A stretch of DNA of 64,000 bases from Vibrio crassostreae (GTDB lineage Bacteria > Pseudomonadota > Gammaproteobacteria > Enterobacterales > Vibrionaceae): assembly GCF_024347415.1 (NCBI RefSeq), contig NZ_AP025477.1, positions 1,178,001-1,242,000 on the forward strand. The letters are read 5' to 3'. The notes under the pieces were generated by a model. That model saw nothing but the letters and a program-made list of their open reading frames with translations. It was not told the origin of the DNA and did no database searches. Below, in pieces: positions 8,967 through 17,632 of this stretch (the stretch's first letter is position 1; every line of letters begins with the position of its first letter). The position numbers were made by a program, and so were the translations under genes.

Positions 8967-9077
8967 CCTATTGGCAAACAGGGCGAGTAAGTCGTTTCAA
9001 ATCCACTAAACAAAGAACACTAGTGCGAGCGCCACCAAATTATCGCTCACCATTACTAAGAATTCGAGATAAATAAC

Positions 9078-9797
9078 ATGAAAAAGCTTCTGATAAGCAC
9101 ACTAATTTTAGGCTCACTAATGAGCACCAACGCCTTCGCTGAACTAAGCAAAGAACAAACCCAACAACTTGAGGAAATTAACCAGTTTCTGAAAGAGAAC
9201 CCTTCAACTATTTCGGGGTTACACACCAGCTTAGAGCAATATGTAGCGGGCCAAGCTCAAGCAAAGAAAGCCCAAGCAGAAAGCCATGATTGGTTATACA
9301 ACAATGACGCTCATCCAGTAACAGGAAACCCGGATGGCAAGTCGGTAATCATCAATTTCACCGACTATAACTGTCCTTACTGTAAGCGCTTAGAGAAAGG
9401 TTTGGCTCAATTAGTCTCTGAAAATAGCGACATTAAAGTGATCAATGTGTACTTATCATTTAAACAGCAGCAAGTCGACGGCCTCAACACCAATGCCGCT
9501 TTATATGCGATGAAAGTATGGCAAGACAAGCCAGAAACGTTCCCTGAGGTTAATAGATTATTGATGGCAAAAAGCGGTATTCACACAAAGAGTTCATTAG
9601 AAGCGGTTGCCAAGAAGACAGGAACAGAGACGGAACTAAAAACAACTCAAGAACAAAACCAAGTTCTAACCACTAACCATCAAACGTTCAGTGCACTCGG
9701 CTTAACAGGCACTCCAACCATGATGATGAATGGAAATGTTTTACCAGGTTATGTACCTTACGACCGACTAAAAGACATCGTAGATGACGCCTTTTAA
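9078..9797 (+). CDS. scsC: ScsC-like periplasmic DsbA-family thiol oxidoreductase
   Basis: The 239-residue protein has a signal peptide (1-21, cleavage near AFA-ELS), a helical N-terminal stalk (about 25-75) that in ScsC/DsbG-like proteins drives oligomerisation, and a DsbA-type thioredoxin domain with YNCPYCKRL (CPYC) near residue 98 and the cis-Pro loop GTPTMMMNG. It probably refolds or isomerises disulfides in copper-stressed proteins and is kept reduced by ScsB. It is separated from scsD by 111 bases but on the same strand, and the cluster ends with the terminator 42 bases downstream. Confidence 0.8.
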   Translation: MKKLLISTLILGSLMSTNAFAELSKEQTQQLEEINQFLKENPSTISGLHTSLEQYVAGQAQAKKAQAESHDWLYNNDAHPVTGNPDGKSVIINFTDYNCPYCKRLEKGLAQLVSENSDIKVINVYLSFKQQQVDGLNTNAALYAMKVWQDKPETFPEVNRLLMAKSGIHTKSSLEAVAKKTGTETELKTTQEQNQVLTTNHQTFSALGLTGTPTMMMNGNVLPGYVPYDRLKDIVDDAF

Positions 9798-9839
9798 TCG
9801 AGCTTAGAAAGAAATAGAGCCTCTTAAGTGAAGTTGATA

Positions 9840-9875
9840 AAGCCTACTCGCGCAAACTCGAAGTAGGCTTTTTTA
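9840..9875 (+). terminator. Terminator of the scs cluster
   Basis: AAGCCTAC / GTAGGCTT stem followed by TTTTT. Confidence 0.8.
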
Positions 9876-9879
9876 TAAG

Positions 9880-10054
9880 CTTAAGATAATGTTTTCAATA
9901 TTATTTTTGAAACAGAAAAGCAGTCGAAGTGTCACTATCTTGCAATAGATTCTTAATCTACTCTCGCTACTCTAAAAGCAGTTTTCTCGATGAGTCCAAG
10001 ACGTGCTTACTCTAGACAACTGTCCTTTGACCGAGCCCTGCTCGGTCTTTTTTT
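9880..10054 (+). ncRNA. Candidate small RNA ending in an orphan terminator
   Basis: A strong hairpin, GACCGAGC-CCT-GCTCGGTC with seven or more Ts (10029-10054), follows the scsC terminator by about 150 bases with no coding frame between, so it must end some other transcript. A TTGAAA at 9907-9912 could be a -35 element but I see no well-spaced -10. The 5' end is a guess, and no known Vibrio sRNA is recognised. Confidence 0.3.
10029..10054 (+). terminator. Orphan rho-independent terminator
   Basis: Perfect 8-bp GC-rich stem, three-base loop, long T run. No gene ends just before it on the plus strand. Confidence 0.8.
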
Positions 10055-10112
10055 GCGTGTTTTAGATGGTGACACGCTGTATTAATACGGAAACGTCCAA
10101 CCGACTGCCCCC

Positions 10113-11132
10113 CTAACTTAGCAAGCGACAAACAAGTGCACCAGGTTCCCTTAACGCATCCACGTTATAGCTAAGGACACGTCCAGCAGACGGTGCGTAA
10201 TAACGGCGGCATTCATTACCAAAAGCATCATATTGGATGGCTAACAAATCACCTTGCTCCACGCTTTGCAAAAGCTCGACCTGAGGCAGAACAAAACCAC
10301 CAATATCAGCACGAATAGACACGACGTTGTTGCCTTCAATCCAATCCATGCTTGGCAGTTGCTTTACTTCTAACGGATCTTGTCCATCGACCTCAAGCAC
10401 TTCATAATAGGAAAGCATGTTCAAAACACCGTCTACCGCTCTTTGAATCATGTCAGGTTGAGTAAACTTACCCATCCCTACTTCGACCGTGATACTTGGG
10501 ATACCACTTCGGTTCCATACGGTTTCTAAGATACCTGGGTCGCCTGGGTCATTGAGTACGCAATCGGGTTGCATTAATCTCGCCATCTCCAAGCATTGAT
10601 CAATCCGGTAATCAGCAAAAACATAGAGAGGATAAACCGCGCCGCGCGTTTGGGTATGAAGATCAACCGCGAACGTTGCATTGTGCTTGAGTAAGCGCTC
10701 CCATAATGAAGCTACAAAACGCTCAGCAGCTAAACCATGAGAATCACCAGGGAAAAGTCGATTGAGATTAGCCGGACATGAACCCGGATCAGAAGAGATA
10801 AAATCGCGGCTATGATTCAATAGCCCAGATAAATTCACCGTTGGTACAATTGTCACTGTCCCTTTTAGATCTTTCCCTACTAAGTCTCGGATAATTTGCT
10901 GAGCAGCCAATACACCGTTCAGTTCATCGCCATGAATACCAGCGGTGATCATCAACTTTGGCCCATCTTGGCTTCCTTTAAAAACAGACACTGGCATATT
11001 TTTCGGTTGTCCGAGTCCATCACTGGTCACTTGAAACCAAAACTGATGCTCTCCGACCTGTAAGTCTTCAACATTCAAAGAGCCAATAACCTGCCTGCCT
11101 TGTAAAACATCGCCTAAGTACTCTGTTTTCAT
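10113..11132 (-). CDS. Succinylglutamate desuccinylase/aspartoacylase-family hydrolase
   Basis: This 339-residue cytosolic enzyme carries the M14-like zinc site of the AstE/AspA family: AGIHGDELNG (H and E ligands, about residues 74-82), NLNRLFPG (substrate Arg loop) and AVDLHTQTRG (third zinc His, about residue 157), then SITVEVGMG. These enzymes cleave N-acyl groups from amino acids by zinc hydrolysis. Substrate cannot be told from sequence. GGAG upstream of the ATG supports the start. It is monocistronic and transcribed away from the divergent porin, sharing the 377-base gap with it. Confidence 0.8.
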   Translation of the reverse strand: MKTEYLGDVLQGRQVIGSLNVEDLQVGEHQFWFQVTSDGLGQPKNMPVSVFKGSQDGPKLMITAGIHGDELNGVLAAQQIIRDLVGKDLKGTVTIVPTVNLSGLLNHSRDFISSDPGSCPANLNRLFPGDSHGLAAERFVASLWERLLKHNATFAVDLHTQTRGAVYPLYVFADYRIDQCLEMARLMQPDCVLNDPGDPGILETVWNRSGIPSITVEVGMGKFTQPDMIQRAVDGVLNMLSYYEVLEVDGQDPLEVKQLPSMDWIEGNNVVSIRADIGGFVLPQVELLQSVEQGDLLAIQYDAFGNECRRYYAPSAGRVLSYNVDALREPGALVCRLLS

Positions 11133-11509
11133 CCAACCACTCCATCTTGTTGAGCAAAATCTATTCTCTCGTAAGTTTTTGCATCATAGAGGATATCTTA
11201 ACCAGTACAAGCAGTTAATCGATTTAACAGCTGCAGTTCAGCCCATAGAACTCACTCATAACAACCTCATCTCTTTCAAAGTAAAACTCGTACAGATAGC
11301 GGTTCTAAAACTTCCAATTTAGATAATTATTCACAAACCGCTCAGCCAAATGAAATAAAAGTGCAATAAAATCAACATCTAAAAAAGTTCCCCATTCACG
11401 AAAATGTAATTTTATGGAAATGAAAGCTTAATTTATCTGCTCTAAATTAGCTTCATATCGAAACGGAGAGCGCATTGCTCACGGATTTTAAAATACAAGG
11501 TAAGTGATT
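11133..11509. promoter_or_regulatory. Divergent promoter region of the AstE-like gene and the porin
   Basis: This 377-base AT-rich gap has no ORF. Near its right end AAGCTTAATTTA (from 11424) and TAAATTAGCTT (to about 11453) can form an imperfect hairpin in the porin leader or upstream DNA. Outer-membrane porins of Vibrio often have long regulated leaders, but I cannot point to a specific operator. Confidence 0.45.
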
Positions 11510-12502
11510 ATGAAAAAGGCAGTTCTAGCTTCTGCAGTGGTAGCAGCACTAGTTTCAGGTTCTTCTCTAGCAGCAACAGTTTACAGCTCTGACGGCACTG
11601 AGCTTAAGATTGGCGGTCGTGCGGAATTCCGTGGCGACTTCATCGGTTCAGGTGGTGCCGAAGTTGAAGGTACAATGGAAGATAAAACTCGTTTCCGTTT
11701 AAACCTTGGCGGTAAAACAGAACTTACCGATACTGTTACTGCATTCGGTTTCTACGAAGCAGAGCAAAGCACTGGCGATAGCGAGTTTGATAACCGTTAC
11801 ATGTACGCTGGTGTGGATTTCGATGGACAAGCAGTCTCTGTAGGTCGCCAAGACATGGCTTCAGTCATCGTATCTGACTTTACAGATATCACTGAGTTCT
11901 CTGGTGTTCAACAATTAATCGATGCAGCTTCGGATAAAGAAGATAGCGTATTTGCATACCGCGGTGGCTTTGATGCTCTTCAGTTAGAAGCAACTTACCA
12001 AGCAAACAGTGCAAAAGACACTGATGGCTACGGCATCTCTGGTGTTTATTCATTGCCAATCGGTCTAGACCTTGGTCTTGCATACTCTGGTCAGGATCTA
12101 GGTGCAGGTAACGGAAGCGCAAACCAAATCCTTGCTGGCCTAGCATATTCACTAGATAACCTATACCTAGCAGCAACTTACTCAATGGGTGACTTAAACG
12201 ATAAAGCCGTTGGCCCTATCGCTGAGTCATTCACTGCAATGGAATTCGCAGCACAATATAAAATCACTAAGCAAGTTTCTGCTGCAGCAGTATACACATA
12301 CCAAGAAAATGAAGCGGCAAACGGTTCTACAGCCGACTCTGTAGATGGTATCGAGCTTGTTGGCTACTACAAACTAAACAGCAACTTCCGTACATACCTT
12401 TCTTACTACATCAATGGCTTAGATGAAGTGAAAGACGTAACTACAGGACTAACAACTGAAGGTGAAGATACGCTTCGCCTAGGTGTTCGCTACGACTTCT
12501 AA
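11510..12502 (+). CDS. OmpU/OmpC-like outer-membrane porin
   Basis: The 330-residue product has a textbook signal peptide (MKKAVLASAVVAALVSGSSLAA) and a mature chain of alternating beta strands: DGTELKIGGRAEFRGDF at the start, AFGFYEAEQS, GVDFDGQAVSVGRQDM, ending in the aromatic C-terminal strand LRLGVRYDF needed for outer-membrane assembly. This is the Gram-negative trimeric porin pattern (OmpU-like in Vibrio). The ATG at 11510 has AAGG nine bases before it; the upstream GTG at 11504 is too close. Codon use is biased to favoured codons (GGT, GCA, GAA), fitting high expression. A strong terminator follows. Confidence 0.85.
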   Translation: MKKAVLASAVVAALVSGSSLAATVYSSDGTELKIGGRAEFRGDFIGSGGAEVEGTMEDKTRFRLNLGGKTELTDTVTAFGFYEAEQSTGDSEFDNRYMYAGVDFDGQAVSVGRQDMASVIVSDFTDITEFSGVQQLIDAASDKEDSVFAYRGGFDALQLEATYQANSAKDTDGYGISGVYSLPIGLDLGLAYSGQDLGAGNGSANQILAGLAYSLDNLYLAATYSMGDLNDKAVGPIAESFTAMEFAAQYKITKQVSAAAVYTYQENEAANGSTADSVDGIELVGYYKLNSNFRTYLSYYINGLDEVKDVTTGLTTEGEDTLRLGVRYDF

Positions 12503-12527
12503 TCTAAATTTACTTTAGGTAGACACT

Positions 12528-12558
12528 AAAAAGGTTGGGCAATGGCTCAACCTTTTTT
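12528..12558 (+). terminator. Porin terminator
   Basis: AAAAGGTTGGGC / GCTCAACCTTTT hairpin with one wobble and a T run, 25 bases after the stop. Confidence 0.85.
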
Positions 12559-12658
12559 CATATTCGAATATTCTGACCAACTTCATCAATGCTTTTTTCT
12601 GGTTAAGTGGTGCTAAATCCGTATCATAGGCAAACCACGTCAAATAATTAGAAGCATC

Positions 12659-13549
12659 ATGTCACAACACCATCCGATCCAAGGCGCTAGCTGGATGCTA
12701 ACCGCTGGTTTAGCCTTTGCTTTGATCAACAGCCTAACTCAAATCGCTAGTATTCATTTCGGACTGACTTCTACTACCGTTGCCGTCATTCAGTATTCAA
12801 TTGCATTGTTCGCCATTCTTCCTTATCTGAAAACATTGGGAATTCGACGAGCACTAAAAACTGATAATCTCAAGCTACACGTATTCCGTGTCTTCCTATC
12901 GGTTATTGGTATCCAACTTTGGATTTGGGCGCTGGCTTACCCTGTGCCGATTTGGCAAGGCATAGCCCTTCTTATGACTTCGCCACTGTTTGCAACCATA
13001 GGTTCTGGTCTTTTCCTAAAAGAGAAAGTGGGCGCAGCTCGTTGGGGTGCAACCTTAGCAGGCTTCGCAGGTGCTATGGTCATTCTCGAACCGTGGGCTG
13101 AAGACTTTAGCTGGGCGACGTTGTTACCCGTTGGTGCAGCGTTCTTTTGGGCATGCTACTCACTGATGGTGAAAAAGCTTTCTTCACAAGACAGCCCTTC
13201 CACCATGGTGGTTTACCTTCTGCTATTGATTACGCCATTTAACATCTTGCTGGCCGTTCCTGATTGGCAAATGCCAAGTGGCGGCACTATTTGGGCTATC
13301 TTAATCGTTATCGGTGTTATGACAGCACTGGCTCAGTGGGCTATTGTAAAAGCATACTCGGTGGCTGATGCCTCTTTCGTTCAACCGTTTGATCACGCGA
13401 AATTACCTCTAAATGTCTTGGCTGGTTGGCTGGTCTTCAGTTGGGTTCCACCAGGTCGTTTATGGCTAGGGGCTGCGATTATCATTGCGTCAGTTGCATT
13501 CATTACCCATTGGGAAACAAAAAAAACGGCGAAAGTTAAGAAAGTTTAA
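12659..13549 (+). CDS. EamA/DMT-family membrane transporter
   Basis: The 296-residue protein has ten predicted membrane helices arranged as two EamA halves, with a hallmark end of the first half (SPLFATIGSGLFLKEKVG, then WGATLAGFAGAMVIL). The second repeat is similar (AKLPLNVLAGWLVFSWVP, then GAAIIIASVAFI). Drug/metabolite exporters of this kind move amino acids or metabolites outward; the substrate is not predictable. The C-terminus is basic (KKTAKVKKV), consistent with a cytosolic tail. It stands 69 bases ahead of the glutaredoxin-type gene on the same strand and may be co-transcribed. Confidence 0.8.
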   Translation: MSQHHPIQGASWMLTAGLAFALINSLTQIASIHFGLTSTTVAVIQYSIALFAILPYLKTLGIRRALKTDNLKLHVFRVFLSVIGIQLWIWALAYPVPIWQGIALLMTSPLFATIGSGLFLKEKVGAARWGATLAGFAGAMVILEPWAEDFSWATLLPVGAAFFWACYSLMVKKLSSQDSPSTMVVYLLLLITPFNILLAVPDWQMPSGGTIWAILIVIGVMTALAQWAIVKAYSVADASFVQPFDHAKLPLNVLAGWLVFSWVPPGRLWLGAAIIIASVAFITHWETKKTAKVKKV

Positions 13550-13618
13550 AGTCGATGAAATAAATAGTTCGACTGTCCGTTCTATATTGATAAGAGAATT
13601 TTAAGCGAGGTCGTAACC

Positions 13619-14245
13619 ATGAAGAAACCAGTCAAGATTACACTATACCGTTGGGCAGGCAGCTGGGGTCCATTTAAAGTAAATATCCCATGTGGAGAAT
13701 GTACCCTTACCAAAGACATTCTTAAGGACACTTTTGAGAATGAATTGGCTGACGTTGATGTCGAACTAGAAGTGAAAGATTGGTTATCTCACTGGTGGGA
13801 ACCTTTAAAGCTGGGTTCTTGGCATGCTCCGATCCTTGTTGTTGAAGGCAAGGTAGTAAGCCAAGGCGAAGCTCTAAATCGCGGTGTTCTGATTCAATCG
13901 GTCATTAAAGAGTGGACCAAAAGAGACAGCCTAAAAGGCAATATTGTTTATGGTAAAGCAACCTGCCCATTCTGCGTTAAGGCGAAGAAAATGCTTGATG
14001 AAGCGGGTGTCGAATACCAATACCACGATGTCGTAAAAGACAGCGCAGCTTTGTATCGCATGATTCCAGAGGTAAAAGCGCACATCGGTGAGAAAACACC
14101 GGTCACCGTTCCTCAAATCTGGCTTGATGGTAAGTACATCGGCGGGGCTGATAACTTGGAAGCATGGATGAAAGAGAATGGCTTAGATAGCATTCCTAAT
14201 AATGTGGTCGACCTGTCCAATCAATCTGCAGGCTGCATTAATTAA
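13619..14245 (+). CDS. Two-domain protein with C-terminal glutaredoxin
   Basis: The 208-residue protein has a C-terminal glutaredoxin domain from about 107 (NIVYGKATCPFC, CPFC at 116-119; TVPQIWLDGKYIGGADNLEAWM holds the cis-Pro and GG-D glutathione-binding motif). The first 100 residues form a separate thioredoxin-like half (ITLYRWAG at the start, CGEC at 25-28, APILVVEGKVVSQGEAL mimicking the cis-Pro strand). It has no signal peptide, so it should act in the cytosol with glutathione. Two redox-fold halves in one chain is uncommon for glutaredoxins. The C-terminus ends with a lone cysteine (AGCIN). Confidence 0.8.
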   Translation: MKKPVKITLYRWAGSWGPFKVNIPCGECTLTKDILKDTFENELADVDVELEVKDWLSHWWEPLKLGSWHAPILVVEGKVVSQGEALNRGVLIQSVIKEWTKRDSLKGNIVYGKATCPFCVKAKKMLDEAGVEYQYHDVVKDSAALYRMIPEVKAHIGEKTPVTVPQIWLDGKYIGGADNLEAWMKENGLDSIPNNVVDLSNQSAGCIN

Positions 14246-14331
14246 TAGCCATTAGTCAGAAGCGTAATTTGTGTTTTTTGTGTCCATCCACAACAAAACA
14301 AAGCGATACCTTTCACCAATCGCTAAAACGA

Positions 14332-14367
14332 AAAAGGCCTTAAACTTCATCGAGTTTAAGGCCTTTT
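14332..14367. terminator. Bidirectional terminator
   Basis: AAAAGGCCTTAAACT / AGTTTAAGGCCTTTT perfect stem between the convergent glutaredoxin gene and the 44-residue gene. Confidence 0.8.
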
Positions 14368-14389
14368 AAAATTCCGTTTCTGAAAATGC

Positions 14390-14524
14390 TTATTTAGCCA
14401 TTTTCTTCATCATTCGCTTGATAAATGATGCTTTTTTAGGCTTTGACTTGCCGTACATTGCTTCGTGCATCATGTTTTTTGCTGCCATTTGACCCAAGTA
14501 TGCGTGGCCTAGTTCGTAATTCAT
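14390..14524 (-). CDS. Small basic protein (44 aa)
   Basis: A short frame on the minus strand encodes MNYELGHAYLGQMAAKNMM followed by HEAMYGKSKPKKASFIKRM and MKKMAK. It is rich in Met, Lys and Ala with no membrane segment. GGAG lies ahead of the ATG (TCTCC at 14529-14534 on the plus strand), and it ends just before the bidirectional terminator. The family is unknown to me; the composition suggests a cytosolic, possibly nucleic-acid- or membrane-surface-binding peptide. Confidence 0.7.
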   Translation of the reverse strand: MNYELGHAYLGQMAAKNMMHEAMYGKSKPKKASFIKRMMKKMAK

Positions 14525-14763
14525 GCTTATCTCCGCACTTAATCAACTTTCTTTAGCGCGGATTTTACACTTAAAACGCTCAAAAACAAGATCCAAATCA
14601 CACTTTATTGCAAAATAATCAATGCAGTTGCAGTGAGCCTGTTTTTGTCTTTGCGCAGACCGGGATTATATCAGTATATCAATGAGTTAACGTGAAGCCC
14701 GGTTTGGCCTTAATGCTCTATCCCTATGAACAATCCAAAACATTGGTCTAGACAGTCATAAAA

Positions 14764-14787
14764 AAAGCAGCTCAAGAGAGCTGCTTT
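14764..14787 (-). terminator. Terminator of the 116-residue gene
   Basis: AAAGCAGCTC / GAGCTGCTTT stem with the minus-strand T run at 14760-14766. Confidence 0.8.
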
Positions 14788-14809
14788 CTAAAATACTTTA
14801 CTGAGAAAC

Positions 14810-15160
14810 CTAGCTGCGCTTTGGCTGTCTGTAAGTTTTACCGGCAATTTGGTATGTGTCTTTTTGCTTCAATTCAAACATCGTTTCAAAGAACCAAGCT
14901 GCAAATTTGATTAAGTCATCGCCTTCATTCATGACATGTTCGATGTACTCTTGCTCTTCGCCTTGTTCATTTTCTTGAAGCGTCACGTGGTAAATACGCT
15001 TTTCGCCTTCCACTTCAGCTAGTGCAAATTGACCAGTCAGTGATGCAGCAGCCTCTGCGACTTCTGTATCCTCATTGGATTTCAATAGCTCAAGCGCTTG
15101 AGGCAGGCCATCTAGCGCGCAGATAGCTTTTACCAGTACTTCAAATTCATTTTGCTGCAT
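14810..15160 (-). CDS. Hypothetical cytosolic protein (116 aa)
   Basis: The 116-residue acidic protein starts MQQNEFEVLVKAICALDGLP and has helical segments (ALELLKSNEDTEVAEAAASLTG) before a small beta region (KRIYHVTLQENEQ) and a hydrophobic helix (LIKFAAWFFETMFELKQ). There is no signal peptide or membrane anchor. I do not recognise the family. It is monocistronic, with AGGT about nine bases before the ATG and a clean terminator after the stop, so it is a real gene. Confidence 0.65.
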   Translation of the reverse strand: MQQNEFEVLVKAICALDGLPQALELLKSNEDTEVAEAAASLTGQFALAEVEGEKRIYHVTLQENEQGEEQEYIEHVMNEGDDLIKFAAWFFETMFELKQKDTYQIAGKTYRQPKRS

Positions 15161-15260
15161 TTTGTTTTTACCTATTCAATGGACCGAAGCATTGTAGAAA
15201 ACCATCAGCACAAATACAACGTATTAACGATGGTGCGTTAGACGATAGTGAATTTGACAT

Positions 15261-16466
15261 TTAGCTATATTTCATTTCAACAGTATCGTCTTTCTTGTTC
15301 ATTTTGGTTGAAGACCAAAGCACTCCCCCCATAGCTGCACCAATAATGAGGTAGAACGCGCCTAACTGTAGATGAGTCGTCACCCAACTCTCTACTAAAT
15401 ACCCACCGAGTAAACCCGCCAAACACATCTGAATTGAGCCTGACAACGCAGAGACGGCGCCCGCTTGCTTCTTATGAGGCTCTAATAACATGCTGATCGA
15501 TAGAGGGAACGAAATCCCTTGTGCTATCGCCAACCAAGTAAACGCCCAAACTAAGTTAAAAATGGATAATTCATGAGTAAGAAGCCAAGCTCCTGAAGCC
15601 AAGATGATCAAGATAGCTAGGCTCATCAATTGAGGCGTACTAAACCTACGATTGAGTAAGTTTAAAGCGACGCTACCGATCAATAAGCCCGCCGAAGGAA
15701 CAATCATCAATGAGCCATATTCAGCGGCGGTCAGCCCTAATTGCTCTTGCATTAAGAATGGAAACAACGACAACGAAACCAAACTCGCCATATAGCTCAT
15801 CCAGTTGTAACTGGCGCTGGTTAACACTTGGCGATTGGTCAACAAACATCCGTAGTTCTTCACCACTTGGCAGGCATCAAAGCGACTCTTTCCGTATGGC
15901 AAAGTTTCATGAAGAACAAAGTAACCTAGCGTAAATATCGCCAATAAGTACATCAGAACGAACAGGAACACCGCCTGCCAACCGAGGTGAAATGAAATCC
16001 AACCACCAAATACTGGCGCGATGATCGGCATGATCGAAGCGGTGATCGAGATATAAGACAGCGCCTTGGTAAGCTGAGAGCCATCATAACTGTCGCGAAG
16101 CACACTTCGTCCTAACACCGAGGCACTGCCCGCCCCTAAACCTTGCAACAAGCGGCCAACCTCTAGCGCCGTCATATTGTCAGAAAACACGACACAAACG
16201 ACAGTACCAATCAAATAAACACCCTGACCTAACAAGAAAATAGGTCGTCTTCCCACTGCATCGGACATCGGTCCGTAAAATAGCTGAGACAAGCCAAAAC
16301 CCACAAGAAACAGCGTAACGAGCAGTTGCACATCCACTTGGGTAACACTTAAGTCAGAAGCAATTAACGGCAATGACGGCAAGTAGATGCTCACACCCAC
16401 CTGTCCCGTGGCAATAATCATCATTGCTAAGAGTAACGGCGTTTTTTTAAAGGTCGATTGGCTCAA
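15261..16466 (-). CDS. Bcr/CflA-type multidrug efflux MFS transporter
   Basis: The 401-residue, 12-helix major facilitator resembles the Bcr/CflA/EmrD drug-proton antiporters: GVSIYLPSLPLIASDLSV in helix 1, the loop-2/3 motif GPMSDAVGRRPIFLLGQ (MFS motif A), GLGAGSASVLGRSVLRD and PVFGGWISFHLGWQAVF (helix 5, motif C region). It likely exports small hydrophobic compounds. The start is a TTG at 16464-16466 with AGGGA about six bases before it; the next ATG is 14 codons in and would remove part of helix 1. A LysR regulator is divergent 108 bases away and probably controls it. Confidence 0.82.
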   Translation of the reverse strand: MSQSTFKKTPLLLAMMIIATGQVGVSIYLPSLPLIASDLSVTQVDVQLLVTLFLVGFGLSQLFYGPMSDAVGRRPIFLLGQGVYLIGTVVCVVFSDNMTALEVGRLLQGLGAGSASVLGRSVLRDSYDGSQLTKALSYISITASIMPIIAPVFGGWISFHLGWQAVFLFVLMYLLAIFTLGYFVLHETLPYGKSRFDACQVVKNYGCLLTNRQVLTSASYNWMSYMASLVSLSLFPFLMQEQLGLTAAEYGSLMIVPSAGLLIGSVALNLLNRRFSTPQLMSLAILIILASGAWLLTHELSIFNLVWAFTWLAIAQGISFPLSISMLLEPHKKQAGAVSALSGSIQMCLAGLLGGYLVESWVTTHLQLGAFYLIIGAAMGGVLWSSTKMNKKDDTVEMKYS

Positions 16467-16574
16467 AAAATTCCCTATTCGTGTGATATTTATTCATGAT
16501 ATAAGTTTATATTCAAAACTAGTAATTGATAATTAACCAAATTGGAATTTAATTAAGTCCTAACAGGAAACAAT

Positions 16575-17471
16575 ATGGATTGGATCCTCAACGTAAAGAG
16601 CTACGTTAGAGTTGTAGAAGAAGGCAGTTTCAATGGCGCTGCACGTAAACTCAATACCACCAGCTCAGCGATCAGCAAAAGAGTAAACTGGTTGGAAGAG
16701 CGTATTGGCACTCAACTTTTAAAACGCACCACACGCTCAATTAGCCAAACCGAAGCCGGTGCGCTCTTTTACCTGAGAGCCAAAGATCAGCTCGACAATT
16801 GGCAGTCCATTATTGATGAGACTCGCTCGGTTAACCAAACCCCTGCAGGCTTATTAAAGATAGGTGCGACAATTGCGGTTGGCTCTAAGTTTCTCGTGCA
16901 ATACATGGACGACTTCTTAGAAAAGTATCCAGACATTAAGGTGCAGCTGATCACGACCACTCCAGGACAATTACCAGAACTGGGCTTAGATCTGGTGATC
17001 AGTCGTGAACTGGAACAACTCAACTCGTTAAGCTTCAAGAAGACACCGCTGTTTGAACACAAGGCCAGTTTCTATGCTGCGCCGAGTTATCTGGCCAAAC
17101 ATGGTTACCCCACAAGCGAACAGGACTTAGAACAACACAACTCCTTGATCTGGGGAGAGCGTCCAACCCGTGAAGTCACACTAACTAAAGGACAACGCAT
17201 CACTTTGAACGGTAACTTTGCGACCACCAACCCTGAGGCTTTGTTTCATGCCGCGAAGCGAGGAATGGGCGTACTGTTAACCATCAAAGCAATGATCAAA
17301 GAGGATCTTAAACAAGGGACACTGGTTCCAGTATTACCAAATATAACAGCCGACGAAGTGATGGTTTACGCGTACTACCCTAAGCTTGACTACTCACATA
17401 CACGAACCAAGCTGTTTTTGGACCATTTGAAAGATAGATTGGACAAAGAGCGCAGCACTCAGGCTCTGTGA
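16575..17471 (+). CDS. LysR-family transcriptional regulator
   Basis: The 298-residue protein has the LysR N-terminal winged helix (YVRVVEEGSFNGAARKLNTTSSAISKRVNWLEERIGTQLL, residues 8-47) and a two-lobed effector domain from about 90 (GLLKIGATIAVGSKFL). AGGAAA before the ATG supports the start. It reads away from the efflux gene with a 108-base shared promoter region, the usual arrangement for a LysR regulator controlling its neighbour and itself. The inducer cannot be deduced. Confidence 0.85.
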   Translation: MDWILNVKSYVRVVEEGSFNGAARKLNTTSSAISKRVNWLEERIGTQLLKRTTRSISQTEAGALFYLRAKDQLDNWQSIIDETRSVNQTPAGLLKIGATIAVGSKFLVQYMDDFLEKYPDIKVQLITTTPGQLPELGLDLVISRELEQLNSLSFKKTPLFEHKASFYAAPSYLAKHGYPTSEQDLEQHNSLIWGERPTREVTLTKGQRITLNGNFATTNPEALFHAAKRGMGVLLTIKAMIKEDLKQGTLVPVLPNITADEVMVYAYYPKLDYSHTRTKLFLDHLKDRLDKERSTQAL

Positions 17472-17632
17472 AATAAGTCACATTTTAATTTGAAAAGTTA
17501 TACAACACGACCAATAATAAACTAGACGCATATTGATAGTAAAACTTAATACTGCGCAGTTACAAGATCGTACAAACAAGAGCATACACATACGGCTTAT
17601 ACACTGAATCTGGTTAACTAGGGATGGTGACT

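Larger units (their letters stand above)
9798..10112. other. Gap with two terminators in series
   Basis: The 315-base gap between scsC and the convergent AstE-like gene contains the scsC terminator at 9840-9875 and a second, unassigned terminator at 10029-10054, about 150 bases further on. No ORF fits between them. Confidence 0.6.
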
